DNA from: Rahnella sikkimica
GTDB lineage: Bacteria > Pseudomonadota > Gammaproteobacteria > Enterobacterales > Enterobacteriaceae
Direction of reading: 5' to 3'
Assembly (NCBI RefSeq): GCF_002951615.1
Contig: NZ_CP019062.1
Coordinates: 2,914,001-2,978,000, forward strand
DNA: 64,000 bases
The stretch's first letter is position 1. Every line of letters begins with the position of its first letter. The translations under genes and the position numbers were made by a program. The notes under the pieces were generated by a model. The model had not been told where the DNA came from, did not search any database, and worked only from the letters and a program-made list of their open reading frames with translations. Shown here one piece after another: positions 49,055-60,184 of the stretch.

Positions 49055-50200
49055 ATGAAATTCAAACTTAACAAAGTCACGCAAGTGGCGACTGCCGGCC
49101 TGCTGTTTGGTCTGGCTTCCTTTGCTTCACACGCAGAAATCACCCTGATTAAACAAGACCCGCAGCCAAACGATCCGCTGAGTCGTCTGCAATTCCAGGT
49201 TGGCGGGAGTATTCGTCCGCAGTTCCAGTTCCAGAACGGCGTGAAAAACTACAAAACCAACGGTTTTGATGGCGGTACACGCTTCCGTTTCTCCACTGAC
49301 TATTATCTGTTTGATGACATCAGCTGGATTAACTATTACGAGCTGGGTGTGAATATTCCTGCGCTGACTGGCTGGGATAATCACCACGCTGCCGGGGCGC
49401 ACAACACGACCCGTCGTATGCTGTACACCGGTCTGAAAAGCAAAACCTACGGTCAGCTGACTTTCGGCCAGCAGAACAGCGTTTATTATGATGTTGTTGG
49501 CGCGAAAACTGATATCTGGGACTACGACATGTGGGGTCAGGCTCCTGGCAACGGCGTTAACGGCGACTATGATGGTTCTTACCGTTCACGTAAGATGCTG
49601 AAATACAAAAATACCTTCGGCGATGCTGATGTCTATGCGTCTTACCTGTTCTCAGATAACGATTTACTGACCGGTAAAAACAGCCTGCGTTACAAACGTA
49701 ATGGTGGCGGTTCTGTCGGTGTGGATTACCACATCACCAAAGAACTGACATGGGGTACTGCGTACAACTACACCGACGCAGAAATGAAAAACCCGAATAA
49801 CAACACCTCCAAAGACTACAACCAGAGCATCGTCGGTACCGCTCTGAGCTGGAAACCAGGCAACTGGACAGCGTCCTTCGGCGGCGGTTATTACCATGAC
49901 TTCCTGACCACTGGCCTGAAAACTGAAGATCACTTCTTCGCCGGTGATGCGTACGGTCTGGAATACTTCCTGGGCTATGCATTCCCAATCAACCAGTATG
50001 CGGTGAAAACCATTCAGCCATACTTCATGGGTGACCGTCTGACCTATGTCACTGGCCGAAACTATCAGCGTATCGATAACGGTCTGGGTGTGTCCTTCCA
50101 GCTCGATTACGGCTTCCGTGTTGATTACGAACATGTGTTCACGTCTTCTACCGATAACCTCGGTGATATGAACCTGATCCGTCTGAGATACGACTTCTAA
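49055..50200 (+). CDS. Outer membrane porin
   Basis: Secreted beta-barrel of 381 aa. A signal peptide (MKFKLNKVTQ..., cleavage near residue 25 after SHA) precedes alternating amphipathic strands rich in aromatic girdle residues, and the chain ends in RLRYDF with the C-terminal phenylalanine needed for BamA recognition. Loops are rich in Gly, Asn and Asp. It resembles enteric general or sugar-induced porins of the Gram-negative porin superfamily, but I cannot name it. The ATG at 49055 is chosen for the signal peptide. It precedes an SMP-30-family gene and is absent from this place in E. coli. Confidence 0.82.
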   Translation: MKFKLNKVTQVATAGLLFGLASFASHAEITLIKQDPQPNDPLSRLQFQVGGSIRPQFQFQNGVKNYKTNGFDGGTRFRFSTDYYLFDDISWINYYELGVNIPALTGWDNHHAAGAHNTTRRMLYTGLKSKTYGQLTFGQQNSVYYDVVGAKTDIWDYDMWGQAPGNGVNGDYDGSYRSRKMLKYKNTFGDADVYASYLFSDNDLLTGKNSLRYKRNGGGSVGVDYHITKELTWGTAYNYTDAEMKNPNNNTSKDYNQSIVGTALSWKPGNWTASFGGGYYHDFLTTGLKTEDHFFAGDAYGLEYFLGYAFPINQYAVKTIQPYFMGDRLTYVTGRNYQRIDNGLGVSFQLDYGFRVDYEHVFTSSTDNLGDMNLIRLRYDF

Positions 50201-50221
50201 GTCTGAATAATTGAACTTCAG

Positions 50222-50264
50222 GGGCCAGCTTTACGTCTTATTGACGGGCTGGCCCTTTCTTTTT
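50222..50264 (+). terminator. Terminator after the porin gene
   Basis: GGGCCAGC (50222-50229) pairs with GCTGGCCC (50248-50255), followed by TTTCTTTTT. It lies 21 bp past the stop and separates the porin from the SMP-30 gene. Confidence 0.85.
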
Positions 50265-50359
50265 ACTTCATTGTTATTCCCTGCGGGCAAAGCCAGACTA
50301 GACTGATCACAGACAGTTTTTCGCTATATCCACTTTGCAGCCAGCAGGAGAGCTTTGCG

Positions 50360-51235
50360 ATGTCAGCATTTTTCCGGTCCGACATAACTGCCATTGGCGA
50401 CTATCGAGCCGAATTGGGTGAAACGCCCGTCTGGTGCCAGCGCACCCAGTCATTATTGTGGGTCGATATCCTGGCTCAGCGCGTATTACGTTACTGGCCT
50501 GCCTCAGGCCAGACAGAAATTCACGAACTCCCTTCCCCGACCAGCGCCGTATTGTTAACGCAAAGGCGTAACGTCTTTTTGCTGGTTTCTCAGGATGGCG
50601 TTCACCTCTACGATTACGGATCTCAAACCCGGCAAAAACTCTGCGATTATCCTGGCGCAGAAGGAACGCGTCCCAACGAAGCTGCTGTCGCGCCCGATGG
50701 CTCACTTTGGTTTGGCACAATGGATATAGAAGAAGAAAAGATGACCGGCGCGTGGTACCGCTTTGAGGCCGGGGCTGAAAAGCCTGAAATCATGCTCGAT
50801 AACGTGGGGACGACCAATACGCTGGTCTGGTATGAAGGCAAAGTCTGGTTTGCAGACAGCCGGAAAAACCGCTTTTACTCCGCTAACGCCCGCCGTATAA
50901 ATCCTTTGAAAATTTCCTGTTTCTCCTCCGGCGATAAAATCCCTGACGGCTCGGCGCTGACGCAAAACGGCTGGCTGATTACCGCCTGCTGGGGTTCAAA
51001 ATGCCTGTTACGCCAGCAGATTAATCAGGGCGAACTGCTGACGCTGGACACCCTGCCGGTGCCCGTCACGCAGCCAAGCTGCTGCACCTTTGGCGGCCCG
51101 GATATGACCGAGATATTTATCACCTCGGCGCGTAAAAATCTGGATGCCCCGCACGCACTGGAAGGCGCGTTGCTGCACGCCCAAACGGCAACATTCGGCG
51201 CGCCACAGAACCTGTTCAAACTCGAAAACCCTTAA
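50360..51235 (+). CDS. SMP-30/gluconolactonase/LRE family protein
   Basis: Predicted six-bladed beta-propeller hydrolase (291 aa) of the regucalcin family, which opens sugar lactones using a divalent metal. The metal-binding positions are recognisable: glutamate in ELGETPVW near residue 20, asparagine in GTTNTLVW near 153, and aspartate in KIPDGSALTQNG near 196. The RPNEAAVAPDGSLWFGTM blade motif is typical. The start ATG at 50360 has GGAG 10 nt upstream. Substrate unknown; the neighbouring porin hints at sugar-acid uptake, but a terminator separates the genes. Confidence 0.88.
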   Translation: MSAFFRSDITAIGDYRAELGETPVWCQRTQSLLWVDILAQRVLRYWPASGQTEIHELPSPTSAVLLTQRRNVFLLVSQDGVHLYDYGSQTRQKLCDYPGAEGTRPNEAAVAPDGSLWFGTMDIEEEKMTGAWYRFEAGAEKPEIMLDNVGTTNTLVWYEGKVWFADSRKNRFYSANARRINPLKISCFSSGDKIPDGSALTQNGWLITACWGSKCLLRQQINQGELLTLDTLPVPVTQPSCCTFGGPDMTEIFITSARKNLDAPHALEGALLHAQTATFGAPQNLFKLENP

Positions 51236-51257
51236 CAGGGCGTCAGACGAAAGACGT

Positions 51258-51292
51258 AAAAAAACCGGCCACGTGAGCCGGTTTTTCATTTT
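51258..51292. terminator. Bidirectional terminator between the SMP-30 gene and ispH
   Basis: ACCGGC (51264-51269) pairs with GCCGGT (51277-51282), flanked by an A-run and a T-run. Confidence 0.85.
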
Positions 51293-51303
51293 TATGCTTT
51301 TCA

Positions 51304-52257
51304 TCAGTCGATCTGACGCACATCCACACGCAGCTCTTTCGGCACTTCGAAGACAATATTTTCTTCACGCCCTTCGATGTTAATCACATCGAGGCAACCA
51401 AACGCTTTCAGCTTACTGATCACGTCCTGGACCAGAATATCCGGTGCAGAAGCGCCAGCCGTCACGCCAATGCTTTTGGCATCTTTCAGCCAGCTTTCCT
51501 GAATATCTGCCGCAGAGTCGATCAGATAAGAAGGAACGCCCACACGCTGAGCCAGTTCTGCCAGACGGTTGGAGTTGGAAGAGTTCTTTGATCCGACCAC
51601 CAGAACGACATCCGCGCCATCAGCCAGCGTACGCACGGCTTCCTGACGGTTGGTTGTCGCATAGCAAATATCGTCTTTACGCGGCCCGATAATCTTCGGA
51701 AAACGCGCGCGCAGCGCATCAATCACCGCAGACGTATCATCAACGGAAAGCGTGGTTTGCGTCATAAAGCACAGGTTATTTTCGTCTTTCACCTGCAATT
51801 TATAGACATCTTCCGGTGCTTCAACCAGATACATTCCCCCTTTCGGGTTGCTGTACTGGCCCATTGTGCCTTCCACTTCCGGGTGTCCGGCGTGGCCAAT
51901 CAGAATCGCTTCGGTGCCCTTACGGCTGGCACGCGCGACTTCCATATGCACTTTGGTCACGAGCGGACAGGTGGCGTCAAAGAGCATGGTCAGGTCGCGC
52001 GCTTTAGCTTCTGCACGAACCGCCTGAGAAACGCCGTGCGCGGAGAAAATCAGAATCGAGCCATCAGGCACTTCGCTGATTTGCTCAATAAAAATCGCCC
52101 CGCGCTGACGCAAACTGTCAACCACATAGCGGTTATGCACCACTTCATGACGAACGTAAATCGGCGCGCCGTAAATTTCCAGCGCGCGCTCTACGATGCT
52201 GATTGCACGGTCAACGCCCGCACAAAATCCTCGCGGATTAGCCAGCAATATCTGCAT
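51304..52257 (-). CDS. ispH: 4-hydroxy-3-methylbut-2-enyl diphosphate reductase IspH
   Basis: Last step of the MEP isoprenoid pathway, reducing HMBPP to IPP and DMAPP with a [4Fe-4S] cluster. The 317-aa protein has the three cluster cysteines at 12 (RGFCAGV), 97 (DATCPLV) and 198 (DDICYATT), and the HGVSQ and SHNTS-like GSKNSSNSN segments. One residue more than E. coli IspH lies just before the second cysteine (LTMLFDATC). ATG at 52257 overlaps the fkpB end by 20 bp; last gene of ribF-ileS-lspA-fkpB-ispH. Confidence 0.97.
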   Translation of the reverse strand: MQILLANPRGFCAGVDRAISIVERALEIYGAPIYVRHEVVHNRYVVDSLRQRGAIFIEQISEVPDGSILIFSAHGVSQAVRAEAKARDLTMLFDATCPLVTKVHMEVARASRKGTEAILIGHAGHPEVEGTMGQYSNPKGGMYLVEAPEDVYKLQVKDENNLCFMTQTTLSVDDTSAVIDALRARFPKIIGPRKDDICYATTNRQEAVRTLADGADVVLVVGSKNSSNSNRLAELAQRVGVPSYLIDSAADIQESWLKDAKSIGVTAGASAPDILVQDVISKLKAFGCLDVINIEGREENIVFEVPKELRVDVRQID

Positions 52258-52708
52258 GTTTCTCCTCCCGTTGCGGGTCGATTTCCAGCACTTCAATATC
52301 AAAATCGATATGCTGGCCCGCCAGCGGATGGTTGAAATCTACAGTGATAGAATCTTCCGTCACCTCACGCACCACGCCCGGCATTTCGCTGCCGTCACGC
52401 CCGGAAAACAGCATAATCGTGCCGACATCCGGCACGCCTGTTTCCTGGAAATCACGGCGCGAAAAGAACTGAACCAGATCGGGGCTTTTGCCGCCGAACG
52501 CAGATTCAGGTGCAAGGGTAAATGCGTGCTTGTCGCCCACTGTCAGGCCTAACAGCTGATTCTCCAGCGCGTCAGACAAGCTGCCATCGCCAAGGCGAAA
52601 CAGCGCGGGTTTGCCATTCGCGCGGGTTGATTCTGCCGTCGAACCGTCTTCCAGTTTCAACGTAAAATGCACCAGCACGGCGCTGTCATGTTTCACCTGT
52701 TGAGACAT
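52238..52708 (-). CDS. fkpB: FKBP-type peptidyl-prolyl isomerase FkpB (SlpA)
   Basis: Cytoplasmic FKBP prolyl isomerase and chaperone (156 aa) with an inserted IF domain, as in the SlyD/FkpB branch. The core [18 protein letters not shown] and the C-terminal [23 protein letters not shown] are diagnostic. Two adjacent ATG codons (52711 and 52708) both sit behind AGGA; the second gives the MSQQ start. The gene begins 5 bp after lspA and overlaps ispH. Confidence 0.95.
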   Translation of the reverse strand: MSQQVKHDSAVLVHFTLKLEDGSTAESTRANGKPALFRLGDGSLSDALENQLLGLTVGDKHAFTLAPESAFGGKSPDLVQFFSRRDFQETGVPDVGTIMLFSGRDGSEMPGVVREVTEDSITVDFNHPLAGQHIDFDIEVLEIDPQREEKHADIAG

Positions 52709-52713
52709 CATTC

Positions 52714-53220
52714 TTATCCTTTGCTCTTTTCCGCTTCTTTCGGTTTTGCCAGAAAACCTTCCAGCACGACCAGCGCTGCACCGACACAAATAAAGCTGTC
52801 AGCCAGATTGAACGTCGCGAAATGCCAGTTACCGACATAGAAATCGATAAAATCGACCACGAAACCGTGATACAGGCGGTCGAACAAATTACCTAATGCA
52901 CCGCCGATAATCATCGCAAACGCGATGTTATTGAGTTTTTGCTTCGCGGTGCCGCGGTACATCATGACAACCAGCGCCACGACGATGGCCAGCGCAATCA
53001 CAGCAAAAAACCAGCGCTGCCAGCCGCCTTTATCCGCGAGGAAGCTAAACGCTGCACCGTGGTTTTGCGCATAGAACAGGTTTAAATACGGGATCAGCGG
53101 CATGGATTCGCCAAGCTGGAAGTTCCCCATAATGAGGAACTTACTGCCCAGATCCACGATGATGACCACGACCGCCAGCCAGAGCCAGCGGAGTCCGGTG
53201 GAACAAATCGATTTACTCAT
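52714..53220 (-). CDS. lspA: Lipoprotein signal peptidase LspA
   Basis: Aspartyl protease of the inner membrane that removes signal peptides from diacylglyceryl-prolipoproteins (168 aa, four membrane segments). The catalytic aspartates are in [19 protein letters not shown] near residue 120 and in [11 protein letters not shown] near residue 145; the N-terminal DLGSKFLI motif is also present. The ATG overlaps the ileS stop by one base. Confidence 0.97.
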   Translation of the reverse strand: MSKSICSTGLRWLWLAVVVIIVDLGSKFLIMGNFQLGESMPLIPYLNLFYAQNHGAAFSFLADKGGWQRWFFAVIALAIVVALVVMMYRGTAKQKLNNIAFAMIIGGALGNLFDRLYHGFVVDFIDFYVGNWHFATFNLADSFICVGAALVVLEGFLAKPKEAEKSKG

Positions 53221-56036
53221 TATGCAAACTTACGCTCTTCGCCGTCGCCGGCAATGTTAGTCACACAACGGCCACAAAGTTCGCTGTGCTCCGCGTTCTG
53301 GCCGACGTCAGTGGTGTAATGCCAGCAGCGCGGACACTTGTTGCCTTCTGCTTTTGCCAGACCAATTTTCAGGCCTTTGAGCAATTCACTTGGCTGGGCA
53401 GACTCGTCCGCTTCTGACAGCGCAGCAACTTTTGCGCCAGAAGTCAGCAGCACGAAGCGCAGTTCATTGCCCAGTGAGCGCAGATCGGTCGCCAGTGCGT
53501 CATCGGCGTACAGCGTGACCGCCGCTTCCAGAGAACCGCCCAGACGTTTATCGGCACGCGCCTGCTCAATCACTTTGTTCACTTCGCCACGAACTTTCAG
53601 CAGCTCATCCCAGAACGCATCGTTCATGGATTCGTTACCGGTGAGGCCAAACAGACCGTCAAACCATTCTTCGGTAAAGACGAATTTCTCACGCTGACCC
53701 GGCAATTCAGCCCAGATTTCATCTGCGGTGAAGGACATGATCGGTGCCATCCAGCGAACCAGAGCTTCGCTGATGTAGTACAGCGCGGTCTGGCAGCTGC
53801 GACGTGCAACGCTGTCGCTTTTGGCGGTGTACTGGCGATCTTTGATGATATCCAGATAGAAAGAACCCATCTCGATGGAACAGAACTGCATCAGACGCTG
53901 AACCACACCGTGGAAATCATAGGCTTCATACGCGGCAATGATCTCTTCTTGTGCAGCCTTCGCGCGGCCAACGGCCCAGCGGTCCAGAACCACCATGTCT
54001 TCCGGAGCGACGCTATGCAGCGCAGGATCGAAACCGTTAAGGTTCGCCAGCAGGAAGCGCGCTGTGTTACGGATACGGCGGTAAGAATCAGCGGCACGTT
54101 TGAGGATTTCGTCGGACACGGCGATTTCACCGGTGTAATCCGTTGACGCGACCCACAGACGCAGAATGTCGCCACCCAGCTTGTTCATCACATCCTGAGG
54201 CGCGATGGTGTTACCGATAGATTTGGACATTTTGCGGCCCTGACCGTCCACGGTGAAACCGTGCGTCAGAACTTGTTTGTAAGGCGCTTTGCCTTTCATT
54301 GCTGTCGAAATCATCAGTGAAGACATGAACCAACCGCGATGCTGGTCGGAGCCTTCCAGATACAGATCCGGAGAATGGCCGTTGAACTCAGGACGCACAT
54401 CCACAACGGAGGAATGCGTAGAACCGGAGTCGAACCACACGTCCAGCGTATCGGGCACTTTGACGTAATCCGCCGCGTCCGCACCCAGAATATCTTCAGG
54501 GTTCAGATCCCACCACGCCTGAATGCCATCGGCCTCAACGCGTTTCGCGACTTCTTCCATCAGCTCAAGGCTGCGCGGATGCAGTTGCTCGGTGTCTTTG
54601 TGAACAAACAGAGACATCGGTACGCCCCAGGTGCGCTGACGGGAGATACACCAGTCAGGACGGTTAGCGACCATGTTTTCAATACGCGCCTGACCCCAGT
54701 CCGGGATCCACTGAACGCCTTTGATCTCTTCCAGTGACTGCTTACGCAGGCCTTTCTGATCCATGCTGATGAACCATTGTGGCGTGGCGCGGAAGATGAT
54801 TGGCGTTTTGTGACGCCAGCAGCACGGGTAGCTGTGCGTGATTTTCTCAACGTGCAGCAATGCACCTTTTTCACGCAGCAACTCGACGATCAAATCATTG
54901 GCTTTAAAGACGAACTTGCCGTCCAGCGTCGGGTAAGTGCCCGGCAGATAGCAACCGTTCGGGCCAACCGGGTTAGCCACTTCCAAACCGTATTTCTGGC
55001 CGATAACAAAGTCATCAGGACCGTGGCCCGGCGCGGTATGCACAGCACCGGTACCGGCATCGAGTGTCACGTGTTCGCCCAGAATCGCCGGAACGTCGAA
55101 GTCCAGGAACGGGTGTTTGAAGCGCAGCAATTCAAGATCTGCACCTTTACATTCGCCCAGCACGGTCCATTCTGCGATACCAGCGCGTTTCATGACGCTT
55201 TCAACCAGATCGGTTGCCAGAATCAGACACTGACCTTCGACCTGAACCAGCTGATAAGAGAATTCAGGATTCAGGGAAATAGCGCGGTTTGCGGGCATGG
55301 TCCACGGCGTGGTGGTCCAGATAACCAGAGAAATCGGGCCATTAAAGGAAGCCGCACCGAATTTGGCTGCCACGGCCGCTGCGTCAGTGGCGTTAAAGGT
55401 TACGTCGATAGACGGAGACGCTTTGTCGTAATACTCAACTTCCGCTTCAGCCAGTGAAGAGCCGCAATCGGTACACCAGTGAACAGGTTTTGCACCTTTA
55501 TGCAGGTGACCGTTACCGATGATTTTGCTCAGCGCACGGATGATGTTGGCTTCAGTTTTGAAGTCCATGGTCAGGTACGGGTGATCCCAGTCGCCCAATA
55601 CGCCCAGACGGATGAAGTCTTTCTTCTGGCCTTCAACCTGCTCTGCGGCATATTTACGGCACGCTTCACGGAACTCAGCCGCCGTCACTTTCTCACCAGG
55701 CTTGCCGATCAGTTGTTCGACTTTCAGCTCAATTGGCAGACCATGACAGTCCCAGCCCGGAACATACGGCGCATCGAAGCCCGCAAGCCCTTTGGACTTG
55801 ATAATCATGTCTTTGAGAATTTTGTTTACTGAGTGACCAATATGAATGCTGCCGTTCGCATACGGAGGGCCGTCATGCAAAATAAAGGTTTTTTTGCCTT
55901 TCTTGGCAGCACGAATAATCCCGTACAGATCCTGGTCATACCAATTTTTCAGCATGTCAGGTTCACGCTTGGCCAGATCGCCACGCATCGGGAACCCTGT
56001 TTCCGGCAAATTCAGGGTGTTCTTGTAGTCACTCAT
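53220..56036 (-). CDS. ileS: Isoleucyl-tRNA synthetase IleS
   Basis: Class I synthetase of 938 aa (E. coli 938). The HIGH motif is [13 protein letters not shown] near residue 58 and the KMSKS motif is [10 protein letters not shown] near residue 602; the CP1 editing domain lies between. The C-terminal zinc site shows CPRCWHY and CGRCVTN. The ATG at 56036 follows ribF by 62 bp, in the conserved ribF-ileS-lspA order. Confidence 0.98.
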   Translation of the reverse strand: MSDYKNTLNLPETGFPMRGDLAKREPDMLKNWYDQDLYGIIRAAKKGKKTFILHDGPPYANGSIHIGHSVNKILKDMIIKSKGLAGFDAPYVPGWDCHGLPIELKVEQLIGKPGEKVTAAEFREACRKYAAEQVEGQKKDFIRLGVLGDWDHPYLTMDFKTEANIIRALSKIIGNGHLHKGAKPVHWCTDCGSSLAEAEVEYYDKASPSIDVTFNATDAAAVAAKFGAASFNGPISLVIWTTTPWTMPANRAISLNPEFSYQLVQVEGQCLILATDLVESVMKRAGIAEWTVLGECKGADLELLRFKHPFLDFDVPAILGEHVTLDAGTGAVHTAPGHGPDDFVIGQKYGLEVANPVGPNGCYLPGTYPTLDGKFVFKANDLIVELLREKGALLHVEKITHSYPCCWRHKTPIIFRATPQWFISMDQKGLRKQSLEEIKGVQWIPDWGQARIENMVANRPDWCISRQRTWGVPMSLFVHKDTEQLHPRSLELMEEVAKRVEADGIQAWWDLNPEDILGADAADYVKVPDTLDVWFDSGSTHSSVVDVRPEFNGHSPDLYLEGSDQHRGWFMSSLMISTAMKGKAPYKQVLTHGFTVDGQGRKMSKSIGNTIAPQDVMNKLGGDILRLWVASTDYTGEIAVSDEILKRAADSYRRIRNTARFLLANLNGFDPALHSVAPEDMVVLDRWAVGRAKAAQEEIIAAYEAYDFHGVVQRLMQFCSIEMGSFYLDIIKDRQYTAKSDSVARRSCQTALYYISEALVRWMAPIMSFTADEIWAELPGQREKFVFTEEWFDGLFGLTGNESMNDAFWDELLKVRGEVNKVIEQARADKRLGGSLEAAVTLYADDALATDLRSLGNELRFVLLTSGAKVAALSEADESAQPSELLKGLKIGLAKAEGNKCPRCWHYTTDVGQNAEHSELCGRCVTNIAGDGEERKFA

Positions 56037-56098
56037 AGATTCTCGGTTCCGTTTTTCGGCTGGATTCCAGGCTTTGTTACACGCCTGTCAGTACATGT

Positions 56099-57037
56099 TT
56101 AGCGTGGTGTCTTTAACCCAAAAAATTCCCGGGCCGTCACCTCATCGTTCGCAATTTGTTGCTTCAAAGCATCAAGCGAGGAAAAACGCTGTTCGTTGCG
56201 CAATTTTGCGCGAAGCACCACGTCAATGTGGCGCCCGTATAAATCTAATGTGGTGTCGAGAAGGTGCACTTCCAACTGCTTGCGCACACCACCGACCGTC
56301 GGGCGTATACCAATATTGGCGACGCCCGGCAAAGGCTCAGGCCCGAGGCCTAAAACGTCCACGGCATAAACACCGCGCACGGGTGAAACCACGCGTTTCA
56401 ACGGCACGTTGGCCGTCGGGAAACCGATGGTACGCCCCAGTTTATCGCCGTGAACAACGCGACCTGAAATACTGAACGGATGGCCCAGTAAATTCGCGGC
56501 CAGCGCCAGATCGTCGTCGCGCAGCGCATCGCGGATCGCGGTGCTGCTGATACGATTGCCGCCTTCACGAAAGGTTTCCGTGCTGATCACTTCAAAGCCA
56601 TATTCTTTACCGGCTTTCTGTAACAGCTCAAAATCCCCCAGACGACGCGCGCCGAAGCGGAAATCATCTCCGACAGTCAGGAATCTGACGCCCAGTTTCT
56701 CGACCAGCAGTGTAGAGATAAATTCCTGTGCAATATGCGCAGCGAACCGGGGTTCGAAACGTACGCATAACAGATAATCTACTCCGCACTCGGCCAGATA
56801 CTTGGCTTTGTCACGCAAGCTGGTCAGGCGCGCAGGTGCTTTATCACCGGCGAACAGCTCCAGCGGCTGTGGCTCAAAAATCATTACCATCACTGGCAGG
56901 CCCAGACGTTGACCTTCCAGCTTAAGCTGTTTGATCAGGGCCTGATGCCCCCGGTGTACACCATCAAAATTGCCAATAGTCAGCACACATCCATGATGAC
57001 GTGCTCGAATATTGTGTATTCCGCGAATTAGCTCCAT
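56099..57037 (-). CDS. ribF: Bifunctional riboflavin kinase/FAD synthetase RibF
   Basis: Makes FMN then FAD from riboflavin. The 312-aa protein has an N-terminal nucleotidyltransferase domain (LTIGNFDGVHRGHQALI near residue 20) and a C-terminal flavokinase domain with GRTIGFPTANV near residue 205. The ATG at 57037 heads the ribF-ileS-lspA-fkpB-ispH operon and is divergent from rpsT. Confidence 0.97.
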   Translation of the reverse strand: MELIRGIHNIRARHHGCVLTIGNFDGVHRGHQALIKQLKLEGQRLGLPVMVMIFEPQPLELFAGDKAPARLTSLRDKAKYLAECGVDYLLCVRFEPRFAAHIAQEFISTLLVEKLGVRFLTVGDDFRFGARRLGDFELLQKAGKEYGFEVISTETFREGGNRISSTAIRDALRDDDLALAANLLGHPFSISGRVVHGDKLGRTIGFPTANVPLKRVVSPVRGVYAVDVLGLGPEPLPGVANIGIRPTVGGVRKQLEVHLLDTTLDLYGRHIDVVLRAKLRNEQRFSSLDALKQQIANDEVTAREFFGLKTPR

Positions 57038-57398
57038 AGCTGGCTCAAATCCAATGCTGACTCATAACGATGGAAATCGGCGGATTATACCTTGTACAGC
57101 CTCCAAGGTTAACCAGCGATTCACCGGATCACACCATTCTCCCTTGCATACCACAGATATTGCGGTTCAAATGGATGTGTGGCGATGAAAATCTTTCTTT
57201 GCATACAGGGAATGCGTGACTTTTCGCATAAACAAGGCGTTAATGGCCGCAGTGGGCAGTTTGTACACTCTCCTGTCGATTTTTCTCGCGAAAGACTGTA
57301 TTCCGATGCCGGAAGCTGTTAAAATCCTGCGCCATCACAACGTAACAAGTGACGATTAAAGTTTACGCTTAAAACCGCCGCTTATTTGCACAAATCCG
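57038..57398. promoter_or_regulatory. ribF-rpsT divergent intergenic region
   Basis: Gene-free region carrying the promoters of ribF and the upstream promoter of rpsT. I can place only the proximal rpsT promoter with confidence; no hairpin or operator stands out. Confidence 0.4.
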
Positions 57399-57427
57399 TT
57401 GACAAAAGAAGACCGAAAAGGCATATT
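57399..57427 (+). promoter_or_regulatory. rpsT proximal promoter
   Basis: TTGACA at 57399-57404, 17-bp spacer, CATATT at 57422-57427, followed by GC-containing CCTCGGCC. The GC-rich discriminator is usual for growth-rate-controlled ribosomal promoters. Confidence 0.72.
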
Positions 57428-57476
57428 CCTCGGCCTTTGAATTGTTCATCAATAGAAAAATATTTGGGAGTTGGCC

Positions 57477-57740
57477 TTGGCTAATATCAAATCAGCTAAG
57501 AAACGCGCCGTACAGTCAGAAAAACGCCGTAAGCACAACGCGAGCCGTCGTTCAATGATGCGTACCTTTATCAAAAAGGTACACGCGGCTATCGCAGCAG
57601 GCGACAAAACTGCTGCACAAAATGCATTTAACGAAATGCAACCAATTGTGGACCGTCAGTCTTGCAAAGGCCTGATCCACAAAAACAAAGCAGCGCGTCA
57701 TAAGTCAAACCTGACTGCGCAAATCAACGCAATGCAATAA
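57477..57740 (+). CDS. rpsT: 30S ribosomal protein S20
   Basis: Binds 16S rRNA early in 30S assembly. The 87-aa product starts at TTG 57477 ([18 protein letters not shown]), the same unusual start as in E. coli, with GGGAG upstream. An in-frame TTG at 57471 would add two residues but sits too close to the ribosome site. Highly basic, lysine-rich; S20 feeds back on its own translation in E. coli, helped by the weak start. Confidence 0.97.
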   Translation: MANIKSAKKRAVQSEKRRKHNASRRSMMRTFIKKVHAAIAAGDKTAAQNAFNEMQPIVDRQSCKGLIHKNKAARHKSNLTAQINAMQ

Positions 57741-57764
57741 TCGCATTACGCTGAAATGCTTTGA

Positions 57765-57794
57765 TAAAAAAACCGGCCCTGGCCGGTTTTTTTA
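57765..57794. terminator. Bidirectional terminator between rpsT and nhaR
   Basis: AACCGG (57771-57776) pairs with CCGGTT (57783-57788), with an A-run before and a seven-T run after, ending both convergent transcripts. Confidence 0.87.
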
Positions 57795-57814
57795 TATCTG
57801 AAATTTGAGTCGGC

Positions 57815-58702
57815 TCAAGTAAACAATGCCGAAAAGTCGGTGTGACAAATCCGCTGTACCGAAGGATGTTGGATCATTCTTTCAGCAAAAATCACGTAAT
57901 ACTCTTCCATGATCCCCTCTACCCGCCCAACCTCTTCAATTTTCTCATCCTGAAATTCCGTCGAAGAGTAGATGGCCGGTGCGACAAAAATGGCATCGTT
58001 GTTCATGCCGAATGCTTTCATCAGCGCCGCGTCATCGAATTCCCCGAGGATATTGACGTTCAGCCCCTGCGTCGTAAACCAGTTCAGCAATTTACGCCCC
58101 AGCATCGAACGGCGGCCTGGAATAAGCAGTGGACGCTGTTCAAGACAGGCCGGGAAATCTACGCCATCCAGAGGTTTGCAGCAGAAGAAGCTGATCGGGC
58201 TTTCCCCCAATTTGACTGAAAACAGCCCTTCCTGCTGGGTGGAATCCACCGGACAGTCGGAGAGAATCATATCCAGCTTATGCAAACTCAGCTGTTCGAG
58301 CAGCATTTCGTGCGTCGATTCAAAACAGCGTAAATGAATTTGCGCATTTTCAGGTACGGCGGCTTCCAGCACACGGCTGACCAGACGCTTGGACAAAGCA
58401 TCCGCAACGCCCACATCAAACAGCAGGCTCGACTCTTTGCGGTAATTCACGATATCCAGCATTTCCTGGCTCAGTGTGAACATTTTGTCCGCATATCGAT
58501 AGACCAGCTGGCCCAACTCCGAAGGCACGAGACCGCGCCCCTGCCGCTTAAAGAGTTTTCCGCCGAGCCTTTCTTCCAATGATTTGATCTGGCCGGTGAT
58601 CGTCTGCGGGGTCAGATACAGCGCCTCGGCAGCTCCCACAACAGAACCTGATTTACACACGTGCCAAAAATAATACAAATGGTTGTAATTAATATGAGGC
58701 AT
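57815..58702 (-). CDS. nhaR: LysR-family activator NhaR
   Basis: Sodium-responsive activator of nhaA, and in E. coli also of pgaABCD and osmC. The 295-aa protein has the N-terminal winged HTH (residues 5-65, [35 protein letters not shown]) and a C-terminal sensing domain with the conserved [18 protein letters not shown]. It lies 66 bp downstream of nhaA on the same strand, the usual nhaAR operon. Confidence 0.97.
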   Translation of the reverse strand: MPHINYNHLYYFWHVCKSGSVVGAAEALYLTPQTITGQIKSLEERLGGKLFKRQGRGLVPSELGQLVYRYADKMFTLSQEMLDIVNYRKESSLLFDVGVADALSKRLVSRVLEAAVPENAQIHLRCFESTHEMLLEQLSLHKLDMILSDCPVDSTQQEGLFSVKLGESPISFFCCKPLDGVDFPACLEQRPLLIPGRRSMLGRKLLNWFTTQGLNVNILGEFDDAALMKAFGMNNDAIFVAPAIYSSTEFQDEKIEEVGRVEGIMEEYYVIFAERMIQHPSVQRICHTDFSALFT

Positions 58703-58768
58703 GTTTTCATCCTTTTCTGAAGCACGAGATTGCTATCAGGTTGCGCGACCCAGCGCACAACCTGCCGA

Positions 58769-59947
58769 TCAATGTTTAACAACTTTATTTGGCAAAGCAC
58801 GGCTCAGCAGCACATATCCCAACAGCGCCGAAGCCACAGAACCCATCAGGATGCCCATTTTTGCGTAGGTCAGCAGCGCCGGATCCCGAAGGGCGAAGGC
58901 CAGTGAACCAATGAAAATCGACATGGTGAAGCCAATACCGCACAGCACAGAAACCGCTGAAATCTGGCCGAATGAAATCCCAGACGGCAAACGGGTGATA
59001 CCCAATTTAAGCGCCACACTGCTGAACAACATGATGCCCAGCGGTTTACCCAGTAACAGCCCTGCCGCAATCCCCATTGGCAACAGGGAAAATGCGCCGG
59101 AAGCCGAAACGCCCTGCAAGGAAATCCCCGCATTTGCAAAAGCAAAGATTGGCAAAATAAACCACGCAACGTACGGATGAATTCCGTGCTCCAGGCGGCG
59201 TGCCGGAGAAGCCTTGTTATCTTTGGTATTCAGCGGGATCAGGAAGCCAAGGATCACGCCTGCTAACGTCGCATGAACGCCTGATTTCAGAACGCACACC
59301 CAGAAAATCGCGCCAATCAGCAGGTAAGGCGTCAGTTTAGTGACCCCGCGCCAGTTCAGGCAGGCCAGTGCCGCAATACAAACTGCCGATAACCCCAGCG
59401 CCATCATCGAAATATCGTGGCTGTAGAACAACGCGATAATCACAATGGCACCCAGATCATCAATGATGGCCAGCGCCAGCAGGAAAACTTTCAGTCCGGT
59501 TGGAACTCGTGAGCCCAACAGCGCCATCACGCCCAGTGCAAAAGCGATATCCGTTGCAGCCGGGATTGCCCAACCCTGCCGCGCAATTTCGTCATTACCG
59601 TTGAACAGCAGATAAATCAGCGCCGGAACGATCATGCCGCCCAGCGCGGCGATGGCCGGAAACAGCGCCTGCTCGCGATTAGCCAGTGCGCCTTCACACA
59701 TTTCACGCTTTACTTCCAGGCCAATCATCAGGAAAAACACCGCCATCAGGCCATCGTTAATCCACAGTAAAAGCGGCTTATCTATCAGCAATTCAGAAAA
59801 GCGCAGCGTGACCGGAATGTCTAAAAACGCCTGATAGGCACCCTGCAACGGGCTGTTGGCCATAACCAGTGCCACGATGGCCGCAATGATGAGCACAATT
59901 CCGCCCGCAGCTTCCATACGCAAAAAACGACGAATTAAATTCGGCAT
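58769..59947 (-). CDS. nhaA: Na+/H+ antiporter NhaA
   Basis: Electrogenic antiporter exchanging two protons for one sodium, important for sodium and alkaline pH tolerance. The 392-aa protein has about twelve membrane segments; Asp133 ([10 protein letters not shown]) and the ion-binding pair Asp163-Asp164 (IIDDLGAIV) fall at exactly the E. coli positions. The ATG at 59947, with AGGAGAG upstream, is chosen over a longer frame without ribosome site. Operon with nhaR. Confidence 0.97.
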   Translation of the reverse strand: MPNLIRRFLRMEAAGGIVLIIAAIVALVMANSPLQGAYQAFLDIPVTLRFSELLIDKPLLLWINDGLMAVFFLMIGLEVKREMCEGALANREQALFPAIAALGGMIVPALIYLLFNGNDEIARQGWAIPAATDIAFALGVMALLGSRVPTGLKVFLLALAIIDDLGAIVIIALFYSHDISMMALGLSAVCIAALACLNWRGVTKLTPYLLIGAIFWVCVLKSGVHATLAGVILGFLIPLNTKDNKASPARRLEHGIHPYVAWFILPIFAFANAGISLQGVSASGAFSLLPMGIAAGLLLGKPLGIMLFSSVALKLGITRLPSGISFGQISAVSVLCGIGFTMSIFIGSLAFALRDPALLTYAKMGILMGSVASALLGYVLLSRALPNKVVKH

Positions 59948-60112
59948 TCTGACTCTCCTGTTAATTAAGCGTGGCTGAAAACGGGACGCCACAATGGGAT
60001 ACGCGAATTGTACGCAGTGATTCACTTCGTAAAAACTCGTTTATTTCTGGAGTATACCTCGGTTTTTGCGAATTATTTATTCGGCGCTTTCACCGTTTTT
60101 CTTAAAAAATCC

Positions 60113-60150
60113 CATAAAAAAATCCCCGGCGCGAATTGCTGCCGGGGATT
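60113..60150 (-). terminator. Terminator of the dnaKJ operon
   Basis: Minus-strand AATCCCCGGC (60150-60141) pairs with GCCGGGGATT (60130-60121), a 10-bp stem, followed by seven T residues. It lies 35 bp past dnaJ. Confidence 0.9.
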
Positions 60151-60184
60151 TGTCTGGACTACCGTTCCTGTTTGCAGGAACCGG

